DNA of 64,000 nucleotides, taken from positions 62,001 to 126,000 of the forward strand of contig DXZA01000067.1 of the NCBI GenBank assembly GCA_019415525.1. The letters run 5' to 3'. The position numbers and the translations under genes were made by a program. Positions 1-8,688 of this stretch are shown here, piece by piece. This stretch comes from Tyzzerella sp. Its GTDB lineage: Bacteria; Bacillota; Clostridia; Lachnospirales; Anaerotignaceae. The notes under the pieces were generated by a model. That model had not been told where the DNA came from, did no database searches, and saw nothing but the letters and a program-made list of their open reading frames with translations. Positions within the stretch are counted from its first letter, which is position 1, and each line of letters starts with the position of its first letter.

Positions 1-867
1 CACTATATAGCTGTTGTTCGTGAATGTATAGAAACAGGTGTAATTCCAAGATGTCATTTTGAAGATATTACAAGAGCCGATTTCTATGGCTTTGTTGTTC
101 CTTTTGCATCTGCTCTTATGGAACTTAGCAAAGAAACAGGAGTACCAGTAAAAATAAGAGCTTGTGATACATTAGGATATGGTGTTACATATCCTGGTAC
201 AATGCTTCCAAGAAGTGTTCAAGGAATTATGTATGGTCTTAATAATCATGCAAAAGTACCTTCAGAGTGTCTTGAGTGGCATGGACATAATGATTTTTAC
301 AGAGCTGTTAATAACGCTACATATGCTTGGCTTTATGGAGCAAGTGGTATAAACTGTTCACTTCTTGGAATTGGTGAAAGAACAGGAAATACACCTTTAG
401 AAGCTATGGTTATGGAATATGCTCAGCTTAAAGGTACACTTGATGGAATGGACACAACAGTTATAACTGAAATTGCTGAATATTATGAAAAAGAACTTGG
501 ATATGTTATACCACCAATGACACCATTTGTTGGTAAAAACTTCAATGTTACAAGAGCAGGAATACATGCTGATGGTCTTCTTAAAAATGAAGAAATTTAC
601 AATATATTTGATACAGAAAAGCTTTTAAGACGACCTGTAAGAATAGCTATTTCAAATACTTCTGGAACAAGTGGAATAGCACATTGGATAAACAGCTATT
701 TCCACCTTACAGGAGAAGCAGCCGTTTCAAAGAAAGATAGAGTTGTTGATATAGTATATAACTGGGTTAACGAACAATATAATGATGGACGTGTAACAGT
801 AATTACTGATAGTGAACTTGAAAGAGTCACACTTGATGCAATGAAAGAAATAGATGAAGATAAATAA
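1..867 (+). CDS. Re-type citrate synthase (homocitrate/isopropylmalate synthase family), 5' end missing
   Basis: The frame is open from base 1, so the N-terminus lies outside the window; 288 residues are visible. It belongs to the HMGL-like TIM-barrel acyltransferases that condense acetyl-CoA with a 2-oxoacid. The metal-ligand motif WHGHND is visible around residue 98, and RACDTLGYG and GIHADGL are typical of the family. Homocitrate synthase is the alternative. I prefer Re-citrate synthase (oxaloacetate plus acetyl-CoA to citrate), as described in Clostridium kluyveri, because isocitrate dehydrogenase follows after 16 bases and no lysine or leucine genes are nearby. An aconitase gene just upstream would be expected. 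The product probably feeds 2-oxoglutarate and glutamate synthesis in the cytoplasm. The family is certain; the exact substrate is inferred. Confidence 0.75.
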   Translation, partial: HYIAVVRECIETGVIPRCHFEDITRADFYGFVVPFASALMELSKETGVPVKIRACDTLGYGVTYPGTMLPRSVQGIMYGLNNHAKVPSECLEWHGHNDFYRAVNNATYAWLYGASGINCSLLGIGERTGNTPLEAMVMEYAQLKGTLDGMDTTVITEIAEYYEKELGYVIPPMTPFVGKNFNVTRAGIHADGLLKNEEIYNIFDTEKLLRRPVRIAISNTSGTSGIAHWINSYFHLTGEAAVSKKDRVVDIVYNWVNEQYNDGRVTVITDSELERVTLDAMKEIDEDK

Positions 868-883
868 GGAGGATTTTCATATT

Positions 884-2041
884 ATGGATAATATTACAGA
901 AGCAAAAGAAAAATTTGCAAAACTTATAGAAGAACAGCTTGAAAGAGTTGAAAGAATGAAGGCTCAAAAAGATTTTGTTGACTACAGCAAAAAAGATAAA
1001 ATAATAATCGGTGTTGCTGGTGGAGATGGAATTGGACCTGCAATTACAAAACAGGCTGAAAGAATTATGGAATTTCTTCTTAAATCAGAAATGGAAAAAG
1101 GTAAAGTTGAAATAAGAGAAATCACAGGCCTTACAATAGAAAAACGTGTTGAAGCTATGAAAGCAATACCAGATGATGTACTTGAAGAAATCAAAGCTTG
1201 TGACGTTATACTTAAAGGGCCTACTACTACACCAAGAGCAGGAGACCCATGGCCAAATATTGAAAGTGCAAATGTTTCAATGAGAAAAGAACTTGATCTT
1301 TTTGCAAATGTTAGACCTGTAAAAGTACCAGAACAAGGTATAGACTGGGTATTTTACAGAGAAAATACAGAAGGTGCTTATACACTTGGAAGTAAAGGCT
1401 TTGCTGTTAATGATGATATTTCTATTGACTTTACAGTTGCAACAACAGAAGGTACAGAAAGAATTATAAGAGCAGCTTTTGAATATGCAAGAAAGAACAA
1501 CAGAACAAGAGTTACAGCTGTTACAAAAGCAAACATTATAAAAGCAACAGATGGTAAATTCTTAAAAATATTCTATGAAATAGCTAAAGAATATCCTAAT
1601 ATTTCAGCTGATGACTGGTATATTGATATTATGACAGCTAAACTTGTTGATGAAAAACGTCGTCAAGAATTTCAGGTTGTTGTTCTCCCTAACCTTTATG
1701 GAGATATTATCACAGACGAAGCAGCAGAATTTCAGGGTGGCGTAGGTACAGCCGGAAGTGCAAACATAGGTAAAAAATATGCTATGTTTGAAGCAATACA
1801 TGGTTCTGCACCTCGTATGGTTAAAGAAGGTAGAGATATATACGCAGACCCTTGTAGTATAATTCGTGCATCTGTTATGCTTCTTTCACATATTGGATAT
1901 CAAGAAGAAGCTGATAAACTTGAAAAAGCTCTTGATATTTGTACAAATATTGAAAAGAAAGTTTATACAACAGGTCGTTCTGATGGAGCAACTTCTGCAC
2001 AAATGGCAGATTATATAATGGAAACAATAAATAATTTATAA
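884..2041 (+). CDS. icd: NAD(P)-dependent isocitrate dehydrogenase
   Basis: This 385-residue isocitrate/isopropylmalate dehydrogenase-family enzyme oxidatively decarboxylates isocitrate to 2-oxoglutarate. Visible family features include a substrate-binding segment with SANVSMRKELDLFANVRP (about residues 125-145), YRENTEGAY, the catalytic Lys in TKANI and the metal-binding Asp pair in GDIITDEAAEF. The start at 884 follows AAGGAGG by 11 bases; an in-frame ATG at 854 lies inside the preceding gene without a good site. The short gap to the citrate synthase gene indicates one operon, ended by a terminator at 2051-2083. Homoisocitrate or isopropylmalate dehydrogenase is less likely in this context. 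Cofactor preference was not resolved. Confidence 0.85.
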   Translation: MDNITEAKEKFAKLIEEQLERVERMKAQKDFVDYSKKDKIIIGVAGGDGIGPAITKQAERIMEFLLKSEMEKGKVEIREITGLTIEKRVEAMKAIPDDVLEEIKACDVILKGPTTTPRAGDPWPNIESANVSMRKELDLFANVRPVKVPEQGIDWVFYRENTEGAYTLGSKGFAVNDDISIDFTVATTEGTERIIRAAFEYARKNNRTRVTAVTKANIIKATDGKFLKIFYEIAKEYPNISADDWYIDIMTAKLVDEKRRQEFQVVVLPNLYGDIITDEAAEFQGGVGTAGSANIGKKYAMFEAIHGSAPRMVKEGRDIYADPCSIIRASVMLLSHIGYQEEADKLEKALDICTNIEKKVYTTGRSDGATSAQMADYIMETINNL

Positions 2042-2050
2042 TTAAATAAA

Positions 2051-2083
2051 AAAAGGCTTCAATTTATATTGAAGTCTTTTTTT
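2051..2083 (+). terminator. Intrinsic terminator after icd
   Basis: An 8-bp stem (GGCTTCAA with TTGAAGTC, one G-U pair) with a 6-base loop is followed by seven T residues. Confidence 0.85.
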
Positions 2084-2092
2084 ATATCATCT

Positions 2093-2121
2093 TTGACTTT
2101 TTTATCAATATATGATTAAAT
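2093..2121 (+). promoter_or_regulatory. Possible promoter of wecB
   Basis: TTGACT and TTAAAT are spaced by 17 bases, just after the icd terminator and 37 bases before the wecB start. The -10 is weak, so this is tentative. Confidence 0.4.
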
Positions 2122-2157
2122 AAAAATAATAAAATACTTATTTATGAGGTGTGTTAT

Positions 2158-3309
2158 ATGAAAAAAATTAAGGTTATGAGTGTTTTTGGAACACGACCTG
2201 AAGCTATAAAAATGGCTCCTCTTGTTAAGGAGCTTATGAAAAATGAACATATTGAAAGTATAGTTTGTGTTACAGCACAGCATAGAGAAATGCTTGACCA
2301 AGTTCTTGAAATTTTTGACCTTAAACCTGATTATGACTTAAATATAATGCGTCAAAGACAAACACTTGCAGGCATAACAACAAGAGCATTAGAAGGTCTT
2401 AGTGAAGTTATGGCAGAAACAAAACCTGACCTTGTACTTGTTCATGGTGATACAACAACAACATTTGCTGGAGCATTAGCTGCTTATTATAATCAAATAA
2501 AAGTAGGACATGTTGAAGCTGGTTTAAGAACATATGACAAATATCAGCCATTTCCAGAGGAAATGAACAGAAAACTTACAGGTGGACTTACAGATATTCA
2601 CTTATCACCTACAAAACTTGCAAAAGAACATCTTTTACTTGAAAATGTACCTGAAAAAGATATATACATAACAGGTAACACGGTAATAGATGCATTAAAA
2701 ACAACTATAGAAGAAAACTATAAATTCACAGTTGATGAGCTTAATAATATAGATTTCAAAAACAAAAAAGTTATTGCCATGACTGCTCACAGACGTGAAA
2801 ACCTTGGAGAACCTTTAGAAAACATTTGTAAAGCAGTTAAAAGAATTGTTGAAAAATATGAAGATGTTGAAGTTGTATATGCAGTTCATAAAAACCCTGC
2901 TGTAAGAGATGTTGTATTCGATATTCTTGGAAATAACAGCAGAATACATCTTTTAGACCCTCTTGACCTTAAAGATATGCATAACCTTATGAGTCGTTCA
3001 TATCTTGTTCTTACAGATAGTGGTGGACTTCAAGAAGAAGTTCCTTCAATGGGTAAACCTGTACTTGTTTTAAGAAATGTTACAGAAAGACCAGAAGGTA
3101 TAGAAGCTGGAACACTTAAACTTGCAGGTGTAAATGAAGACACAATTTTTGATATGACAGAAACACTTCTTATAAATTATGAAGAATATGAAAAAATGGC
3201 ACAAGCTAAAAATCCATTTGGAGATGGACATGCTTCTGAAAGAATAGTTCAGATTATTCTTCATAATTTTGGTATAAGAGAAGATAGACCAGAAGACTTT
3301 AATATCTAA
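2158..3309 (+). CDS. wecB: UDP-N-acetylglucosamine 2-epimerase (non-hydrolysing)
   Basis: This 383-residue cytoplasmic enzyme interconverts UDP-GlcNAc and UDP-ManNAc for teichoic-acid or surface-polysaccharide synthesis. The sequence is family-typical along its whole length: VFGTRPEAIKMAPLV at the N-terminus, HGDTTTTFAGALAA, HVEAGLRT with FPEEMNR around residues 115-135, and the UDP-binding TDSGGLQEE near residue 285. ATG at 2158 has GAGG eight bases upstream; the GTG at 2149 overlaps that site and is rejected. It stands between two terminators with the SHOCT protein gene, which begins 23 bases downstream. No other wall-polymer gene is adjacent, so the polymer it serves is unknown. Confidence 0.95.
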   Translation: MKKIKVMSVFGTRPEAIKMAPLVKELMKNEHIESIVCVTAQHREMLDQVLEIFDLKPDYDLNIMRQRQTLAGITTRALEGLSEVMAETKPDLVLVHGDTTTTFAGALAAYYNQIKVGHVEAGLRTYDKYQPFPEEMNRKLTGGLTDIHLSPTKLAKEHLLLENVPEKDIYITGNTVIDALKTTIEENYKFTVDELNNIDFKNKKVIAMTAHRRENLGEPLENICKAVKRIVEKYEDVEVVYAVHKNPAVRDVVFDILGNNSRIHLLDPLDLKDMHNLMSRSYLVLTDSGGLQEEVPSMGKPVLVLRNVTERPEGIEAGTLKLAGVNEDTIFDMTETLLINYEEYEKMAQAKNPFGDGHASERIVQIILHNFGIREDRPEDFNI

Positions 3310-3332
3310 CATCAATTAAGGAGATGATTTTA

Positions 3333-4205
3333 ATGAATGAAGAAAGAATGGCAGTTCTCAGAATGCTTGAAAAAGGAATTATAAACGCAGATGAAGCAGA
3401 AAGACTTATAGTTGCCCTTTCACAGCCTTCAAGAAATGATGATGCAATAAATCATCTTGGAATTATGATTGATAAAGCTGGAGAAGCATTAACATCATTA
3501 GCAAAAAATATAAATGAAAGAGCCAAAGAAGCTGAACCTGTTATAAAAAGAAAAGTAAATGACATTACAGATAAAGCTATGGATATAAAAGATGAAATAG
3601 CAGCATATAAAGAAAGAAAAAGAAAAGCTTTTGAAGAATTTCAAGCAAGAGAAGAAGAACAGAAAAAAGCATTAGAAGAAGAATTTAATGGATATAATGA
3701 AAATAGAAAAAAAACATCATATGATGAAATGGAATTCTTTAATTTATTAAATGATGATTTTGATAATAATGAAGAAGCTATGGAACCTGATTTAAATTTA
3801 ACACAAGAAGCATATTTAAAAACTATTGAAGAAATGCTTAAATCATCTGAAGAAAATTCTGATTTTATAGAAAAAATGCAATCTGCTTGTGGTGGAGATT
3901 CTTGTGATGGTTGTAGCGGTTGCAACAGTAAAGCATTTGAAGACAGAGTTATATGCGGAAGAACAGAACCTTGCTGTGGAGAAAATGGTTTTGATTGTAA
4001 AAATGATGAGCCTTGCTGTAATGATGAAAATATCTGTTTCAAAGATGTTTACTGCTGTGGACTTAAAGAAGATTGTGGAAAACTTTCACCTTGTTGTTGG
4101 GATGAAGAAGGAAAAGAGTTTGCAAAAAACAGAGCAAAAGAACATGGAACAGAAGTTGGAGATTTTATAGTAAAAAATCCAAAAAGTGACGGTAATATAT
4201 TTTAA
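3333..4205 (+). CDS. SHOCT/YvlB-LiaX-type N-terminal domain protein with a 16-cysteine C-terminal region
   Basis: This 290-residue protein has an N-terminal helical hairpin (EERMAVLRMLEKGIINADEAERLI, residues 3-26) of the kind found in SHOCT and YvlB/LiaX proteins. A long charged, probably coiled-coil segment follows (residues 45-175). Residues about 185-260 contain 16 cysteines, including four adjacent Cys-Cys pairs in repeated units such as EPCCGEN, EPCCND, VYCCGL and SPCCWD. There is no signal peptide or membrane segment, so it should be cytosolic. The cysteine pattern suggests binding of several metals or Fe-S clusters, but I know no family with this exact combination. It is probably cotranscribed with wecB and ends at a terminator. 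The start follows AAGGAG by nine bases. Function unknown. Confidence 0.8.
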   Translation: MNEERMAVLRMLEKGIINADEAERLIVALSQPSRNDDAINHLGIMIDKAGEALTSLAKNINERAKEAEPVIKRKVNDITDKAMDIKDEIAAYKERKRKAFEEFQAREEEQKKALEEEFNGYNENRKKTSYDEMEFFNLLNDDFDNNEEAMEPDLNLTQEAYLKTIEEMLKSSEENSDFIEKMQSACGGDSCDGCSGCNSKAFEDRVICGRTEPCCGENGFDCKNDEPCCNDENICFKDVYCCGLKEDCGKLSPCCWDEEGKEFAKNRAKEHGTEVGDFIVKNPKSDGNIF

Positions 4206-4210
4206 AAATT

Positions 4211-4236
4211 AAGGAAGTCTTTTGACTTCCTTTTTT
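4211..4236 (+). terminator. Intrinsic terminator
   Basis: A perfect 9-bp stem AAGGAAGTC/GACTTCCTT with a TTTT loop runs into a T tract. It separates the cysteine-rich protein gene from the pseudouridine synthase gene and nearly abuts that gene's ribosome binding site. Confidence 0.85.
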
Positions 4237-4249
4237 AAAGGAGATTTTT

Positions 4250-4978
4250 ATGGGCGAAAAAATGAGAATTGATAAATTTATTTCAAATATGGGCTTCGGC
4301 AGCAGAAAAGAAATAAAAGAATATATCAAAAAGAAAAAAATAACTGTAAATGGTGAAATTATAAAAAGTGGTGATACATACATAGATACAGATGATGAAA
4401 TTTATTGTTGCGGAAAAAAAGTTGAATATGAAAAATATATTTATATAATGATGAACAAACCTTCAGGATATGTAAGTGCTAATGAGGATAAGCAAGAAAA
4501 GACTGTTTTTGACCTTATAAGCAATGAATATAGAAAAAAAGACCTTTTTATTGCTGGAAGATTAGATAAAGATACAGAGGGCTTTTTAATCATTACAAAC
4601 AACGGTAAATTTGCACATAACATGCTTTCACCCAAAAAACATGTTAATAAAACATACTTTGTAAAATCTGAAGGTGGCAAAATTACTGATGAAGATATAT
4701 ATAAATTTAAAACTGGCATAACAATAGATGATGGTTATAAGTGTAAGCCTGCCACTTTAGAAATAAAAAATAATGGTGAAGTTTCTGAATGTTTATTAAC
4801 TATTTCAGAAGGAAAATTTCATCAAGTAAAAAGAATGTTTGAGTCTATTGGAAAAAAAGTTATATATCTTAAACGTGTAAAAATAGGTAATCTTGAATTA
4901 GATGACACCATACCTTTAGGAAAATTTAAAGTTATGACAGAACAAGATATAAAACTTATAGGTGCAGATACAGAATAG
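4250..4978 (+). CDS. RsuA/RluB-family pseudouridine synthase
   Basis: This 242-residue enzyme isomerises a specific uridine in rRNA to pseudouridine. The N-terminal S4 RNA-binding domain covers residues 4-60 (MRIDKFISNMGFGSRKEI). The catalytic Asp lies in GRLDKDTEGFLIITNNG, and GKFHQVKRMFESIGKKV near residue 190 is the usual C-terminal motif. The length matches RsuA (16S rRNA U516-type site). Distinguishing it from RluB or RluE by sequence alone is uncertain. ATG follows AAAGGAG by six bases. It appears to rely on its own promoter or on read-through of the terminator at 4211-4236. It converges with the HD-GYP gene on a shared terminator. Confidence 0.9.
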   Translation: MGEKMRIDKFISNMGFGSRKEIKEYIKKKKITVNGEIIKSGDTYIDTDDEIYCCGKKVEYEKYIYIMMNKPSGYVSANEDKQEKTVFDLISNEYRKKDLFIAGRLDKDTEGFLIITNNGKFAHNMLSPKKHVNKTYFVKSEGGKITDEDIYKFKTGITIDDGYKCKPATLEIKNNGEVSECLLTISEGKFHQVKRMFESIGKKVIYLKRVKIGNLELDDTIPLGKFKVMTEQDIKLIGADTE

Positions 4979-4983
4979 TATTA

Positions 4984-5010
4984 AAAATCCGTCAATATAT
5001 TGACGGATTT
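4984..5010. terminator. Bidirectional terminator between convergent genes
   Basis: AATCCGTCAA and TTGACGGATT form a perfect stem around a short AT loop, with T tracts readable on both strands. It serves the pseudouridine synthase gene and the HD-GYP gene. Confidence 0.85.
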
Positions 5011-6083
5011 TATTTTTTTCTATTAAATTGTTCTTTCATTTCTTTTTCAAATAATTTTATATGTTCTATAATTTCAGGATTAAACACACCACATTCTCCA
5101 TTAATAATCATATCAATAGCCTTTTCGTGAGTAAAAGCCTTTTTATATACCCTGTCAGAAGTAAGAGCATCATAAACATCTGCTAATGATACAACCTGAG
5201 CCCATATAGAAATTTCATCACCTTTAAGACCATCAGGATACCCTTTTCCATCCCATCTTTCATGATGATGTCTACATATATCATAAGCATACATATATAA
5301 AGAATGTGTTTTATACTGTGGTACTCTTTCAAGTAATTTACAACCCTTAATTGTATGTTGTTTCATAAACTCAAACTCTTCTTTTGTAAGTTTTCCTGGT
5401 TTATTAAGAATAGCATCGGGAATTGCTATTTTCCCAACATCATGCATAATAGCAGCTGTTGCTATTTCTGCAATAGTTTCATCACTAAAATTTGCATTTT
5501 TCATTTTACCATTAATTTTATTTAATATAAAATATGTAATATCATGTATTCTCTGTACATGCTCTCCTGATTCACAATCACGAAATTCTATTGCAGTGGA
5601 AAGGGTTTCTATAATTGAATAATTAAGTTTAACAATTTCTTCTGTTTTACTCACAATTTCTTCTTCTTGGATTTTAACAACTTTGGTAAGCCTTTCTCTG
5701 GCATTATAAAGTTCTATAATATTTCCAATACGTCTTTTTATAAAATATGGATTTATAGGCTTTCTTATAATATCAACAACACCAAGGTCATATCCCTTTT
5801 TCATCATATCCTTTGAATCATCGGCAGTAATAAAGAAAACAGGTATTGTTTTTACAAAACCAAGGCTATTCATTTCAATCATAACATCTATACCGTCCAT
5901 AATAGGCATAACTATATCAAGAAAAACAGCCGCAATATTCTGATTATATTTTTTTATAAGATTTAAAGCTTCCTTACCATTTTCTGCTTCTATAATATTA
6001 TACTCATCCTTAAATATTTCACTTATAATAGCTCTATTTAATTCAACATCATCGACAACGAGTATTGTATTTTTAGAATTCAA
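5010..6083 (-). CDS. Response regulator with HD-GYP phosphodiesterase domain
   Basis: This 357-residue cytoplasmic protein has an N-terminal REC domain (residues 5-125; acidic pair D11-D12, phospho-acceptor D56 in VFLDIVMP), a coiled segment, and a C-terminal HD-GYP domain (about residues 150-345). The HD pair in IMHDVGKIAIPD, HHERWDGKGYP and the later LADVYDALTSDR carry the metal ligands, so the domain looks catalytically intact. HD-GYP proteins hydrolyse cyclic di-GMP, some cGAMP. A TTG start at 6083 lies eight bases after GAGG; the GTG at 6092 overlaps the site. The gene is 23 bases downstream of an HPt gene in the same operon, which suggests phosphorelay control. The cognate kinase is not in the window. 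Confidence 0.9.
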   Translation of the reverse strand: MNSKNTILVVDDVELNRAIISEIFKDEYNIIEAENGKEALNLIKKYNQNIAAVFLDIVMPIMDGIDVMIEMNSLGFVKTIPVFFITADDSKDMMKKGYDLGVVDIIRKPINPYFIKRRIGNIIELYNARERLTKVVKIQEEEIVSKTEEIVKLNYSIIETLSTAIEFRDCESGEHVQRIHDITYFILNKINGKMKNANFSDETIAEIATAAIMHDVGKIAIPDAILNKPGKLTKEEFEFMKQHTIKGCKLLERVPQYKTHSLYMYAYDICRHHHERWDGKGYPDGLKGDEISIWAQVVSLADVYDALTSDRVYKKAFTHEKAIDMIINGECGVFNPEIIEHIKLFEKEMKEQFNRKK

Positions 6084-6106
6084 AACTTGCACCTCATTTT
6101 TATAAA

Positions 6107-6457
6107 TTATTCTAATTCCAACAAATTATTAATAACCATATTATAACTATTTTTTAGATTATCAAATAAAACAGGAATTTTATCAAAGTCTTTATTTCTA
6201 ACAGCCAATACAATATTATTGCTATCATTCTCTAATATTTTAAAGCCTAAATTGGCAGCAATACCTTTAAGAGTATGTGCATTTTTTTCAATATCATCAT
6301 AATTTTCAGTTTCAACAGACTCACATAATAAATTATATGTATTATCATCAGAAAATTTTTTAAGAAACTTTATAAAAAGCATCTCATTGTTTCCAAATCT
6401 CTCTATTGTATCACACAAATCCATATTTAAAATATCAGCTAAATCTTTTAAATTCAT
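6107..6457 (-). CDS. Histidine phosphotransfer (HPt) domain protein
   Basis: This 116-residue single-domain protein has the HPt motif AHTLKGIAANLG with phosphorylatable His61. A stand-alone HPt shuttles phosphate between response regulators or hybrid kinases. It sits immediately upstream of the REC/HD-GYP gene, so that receiver domain is the likely partner (inference). ATG at 6457 follows AAGGTG by six bases; an upstream GTG overlaps the site. Its own promoter is visible at 6493-6521. Confidence 0.85.
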   Translation of the reverse strand: MNLKDLADILNMDLCDTIERFGNNEMLFIKFLKKFSDDNTYNLLCESVETENYDDIEKNAHTLKGIAANLGFKILENDSNNIVLAVRNKDFDKIPVLFDNLKNSYNMVINNLLELE

Positions 6458-6492
6458 AAAATTCACCTTTTCTTTTAAATATAATAATTATA

Positions 6493-6521
6493 AGTATACA
6501 TCTTTAAGAAATTCATTTCAA
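6493..6521 (-). promoter_or_regulatory. Promoter of the HPt/HD-GYP operon
   Basis: On the minus strand TTGAAA is followed after 17 bases by TATACT, about 36 bases upstream of the HPt start codon. Confidence 0.7.
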
Positions 6522-6533
6522 TACATTAAAATA

Positions 6534-6563
6534 CAAAAAGACTGTAAAATATACAGTCTTTTG
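6534..6563 (-). terminator. Terminator of argJ1-argB-argD
   Basis: AAAGACTGTA and TACAGTCTTT pair across a short loop just after the argD stop, with a U run on the minus-strand transcript. Confidence 0.8.
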
Positions 6564-6570
6564 TAAATAT

Positions 6571-7764
6571 TTAAAATTCTTTTAAAACACTATCTAATAT
6601 TTCAATAGCCTCATCAATTTCTTTTTCAGAAATAATAAGCGGAGGTACAAAACGAACAACGTCACTTCCTGCACCAACAACAAGAAGTCCATTTTCTATA
6701 CATTTTTTAACAACTTCTCCAACAGGAACAGTAATTTGTATACCTTGCATAAGCCCCATTCCACGAACATTTTTAATAATTTCATACTTATCTTTAAGAC
6801 TATTAAGCTTTTCAGTAAGATAAGCACCTTGTTTTTTTACATTATCAAGTATACCATTATTCATAATTTCATCTATTACAACAGTTCCTGCTGCTGTTGC
6901 AAGAGAATTTCCACCAAATGTAGAAGCATGGTCACCTGGATTAAATCCTTGTGCAGCATTATTAGTGGCAAGCATAGCACCAATAGGAACACCACCAGCA
7001 AGACCTTTTGCAAGAGTAGCAATATCTGGAGCAACACCATAAACTTGGTATGCAAAAAGCTCTCCAGAACGTCCTACACCAGTCTGAACCTCATCAAAAA
7101 CAAGAAGAATATCATTTTCATCACAAAGCTTTCTAACTTCCTGAAGATATTCTTTATCAGCAGGTATTATTCCACCCTCGCCCTGTATAACTTCCATCAT
7201 AATTGCACAAGTATTTTCATCAACAACCGATTTTAAAGATTCAATATTATTATATTCAGCATATTTTATACCTGGAAGAAGTGGGTCAAGACCTTTGTGA
7301 TATTTATCCTGTCCTGTTGCTGTAACAGCACCATAAGTTCTTCCATGGAAGCTTTTAATCATTGTTATAATATCGCTTCCCTTTTTATTTTTAAGTTTAG
7401 CATATTTACGACAAAGTTTTAAAGCTGCCTCATTAGCCTCTGCACCACTATTACAGAAAAATACTTTATCGAAATCACTATTTTGTACAAGCATATTAGC
7501 AAGCTGAATTTGTGGCTCTGTATAATAAAGATTTGAACAATGTATAAGTTTTGCCGCCTGTTCACTTATTTTTTTTACAAGTTTTTCATTATTACAACCA
7601 AGTGAATTTACAGCAATACCACCAACAAAATCAACATATTTTTTTCCATCTATATCCCACATATAAGCACCATCACCATGGTCAAGAGCCACAGGATAAC
7701 GAATATATGTATTCATTACAACATCAGAACCTAATTTAACAAGTTTATCCATTTTTTCTGACAT
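6571..7764 (-). CDS. argD: Acetylornithine aminotransferase
   Basis: This 397-residue fold-type I PLP enzyme converts N-acetylglutamate semialdehyde and glutamate to N-acetylornithine and 2-oxoglutarate. Visible landmarks are the phosphate-binding CNSGAEANEAALKL near residue 105, FDEVQTGVGRSGELFAY, and the PLP lysine in ATLAKGLAGGVPIGA near residue 250. Length and motifs match ArgD; the general ornithine aminotransferases are similar but the position after argB decides. The start has AAGGAGGTG at ideal spacing, 14 bases after argB. It is the last gene of argJ1-argB-argD. Confidence 0.95.
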   Translation of the reverse strand: MSEKMDKLVKLGSDVVMNTYIRYPVALDHGDGAYMWDIDGKKYVDFVGGIAVNSLGCNNEKLVKKISEQAAKLIHCSNLYYTEPQIQLANMLVQNSDFDKVFFCNSGAEANEAALKLCRKYAKLKNKKGSDIITMIKSFHGRTYGAVTATGQDKYHKGLDPLLPGIKYAEYNNIESLKSVVDENTCAIMMEVIQGEGGIIPADKEYLQEVRKLCDENDILLVFDEVQTGVGRSGELFAYQVYGVAPDIATLAKGLAGGVPIGAMLATNNAAQGFNPGDHASTFGGNSLATAAGTVVIDEIMNNGILDNVKKQGAYLTEKLNSLKDKYEIIKNVRGMGLMQGIQITVPVGEVVKKCIENGLLVVGAGSDVVRFVPPLIISEKEIDEAIEILDSVLKEF

Positions 7765-7778
7765 TATAAAACACCTCC

Positions 7779-8660
7779 TTATTTTGAAATCATAGTTCCA
7801 ATACCTTTTTGAGTAAATATTTCAAGTAATAAACAATGTTCAACACGACCATCAAGTATATGAACATTTTCAACACCGGCTTCAACACCTGCCATACAGC
7901 ATTGTACTTTAGGAATCATACCTCCAGATATTGTTCCATCATCTATAAGACTTTGAACTTTATCTGCTTTTATAAAGCTCATAATAGAATTAGGGTCATG
8001 TATATCTCTCATAACACCTTCAACATCTGTAAGGAAAACAAGTTTTTCTGCTTTTAAAGCACCTGCTATTGCAACAGCAGCATAATCAGCATTTATATTG
8101 TATGTAACTCCGTTATCATCTTTTCCTATAGGAGCAATAACAGGTATAAAATCATTATTTATAAGTGACTCTATAAGAGATGTATCAACCTCTTTAACAT
8201 CACCTACACAGCCATAATCAATACCATCTTTTTGTATTTTTTCAGCTTTTAAAATTCCGCCATCTTTTCCGCTGATACCAACAGACTTAACACCTTGAAG
8301 TTCAATATCTGTAACGATTGATTTATTAAGTTTTCCTGCAAGAACCATTTCAACAATCTGCATTGTTTCTTCATCAGTAACACGAAGTCCGTTTATAAAT
8401 TCAGATTTAATATCCATTTTTTTAAGAAAAGCATTTATATCAGGACCACCACCATGAACTATAACAGGCTTCATACCTACAAGTTTCATAAGTGCAATAT
8501 CCTTAATTAATGTTTCTTTTATTTCAGGGTTTATAAGGGCACTTCCACCATATTTTATTACAACAGTTTTTCCGTAGAACTTTTGTATATAAGGAAGAGC
8601 CTCTATAAGAACCTCTGCTTTTTCTATATAATTTTTCATTGTGCTATTTTTATTTATCAT
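7779..8660 (-). CDS. argB: Acetylglutamate kinase
   Basis: This 293-residue amino-acid kinase phosphorylates N-acetylglutamate, the second committed step of arginine synthesis. It shows the ATP-binding VIKYGGSAL (residues 33-41), the substrate motif VHGGGPDINAFL and TDVEGVMRD. The N-terminal helix extension (about residues 3-24) resembles that of arginine-sensitive hexameric kinases, consistent with feedback inhibition in an ArgJ-based recycling pathway; that is an inference. The start has a GGGGG site nine bases upstream. It lies 28 bases after argJ1. Confidence 0.95.
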   Translation of the reverse strand: MINKNSTMKNYIEKAEVLIEALPYIQKFYGKTVVIKYGGSALINPEIKETLIKDIALMKLVGMKPVIVHGGGPDINAFLKKMDIKSEFINGLRVTDEETMQIVEMVLAGKLNKSIVTDIELQGVKSVGISGKDGGILKAEKIQKDGIDYGCVGDVKEVDTSLIESLINNDFIPVIAPIGKDDNGVTYNINADYAAVAIAGALKAEKLVFLTDVEGVMRDIHDPNSIMSFIKADKVQSLIDDGTISGGMIPKVQCCMAGVEAGVENVHILDGRVEHCLLLEIFTQKGIGTMISK

Positions 8661-8688
8661 AATTAAATTCCCCCAAATTTAATTTATT

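Noticed and set aside
3641..4042. Antisense reading frames over the cysteine-rich gene
   Set aside because: They lack ribosome binding sites and have the composition expected of complements of the real gene; the same applies to the many other antisense frames in this window.
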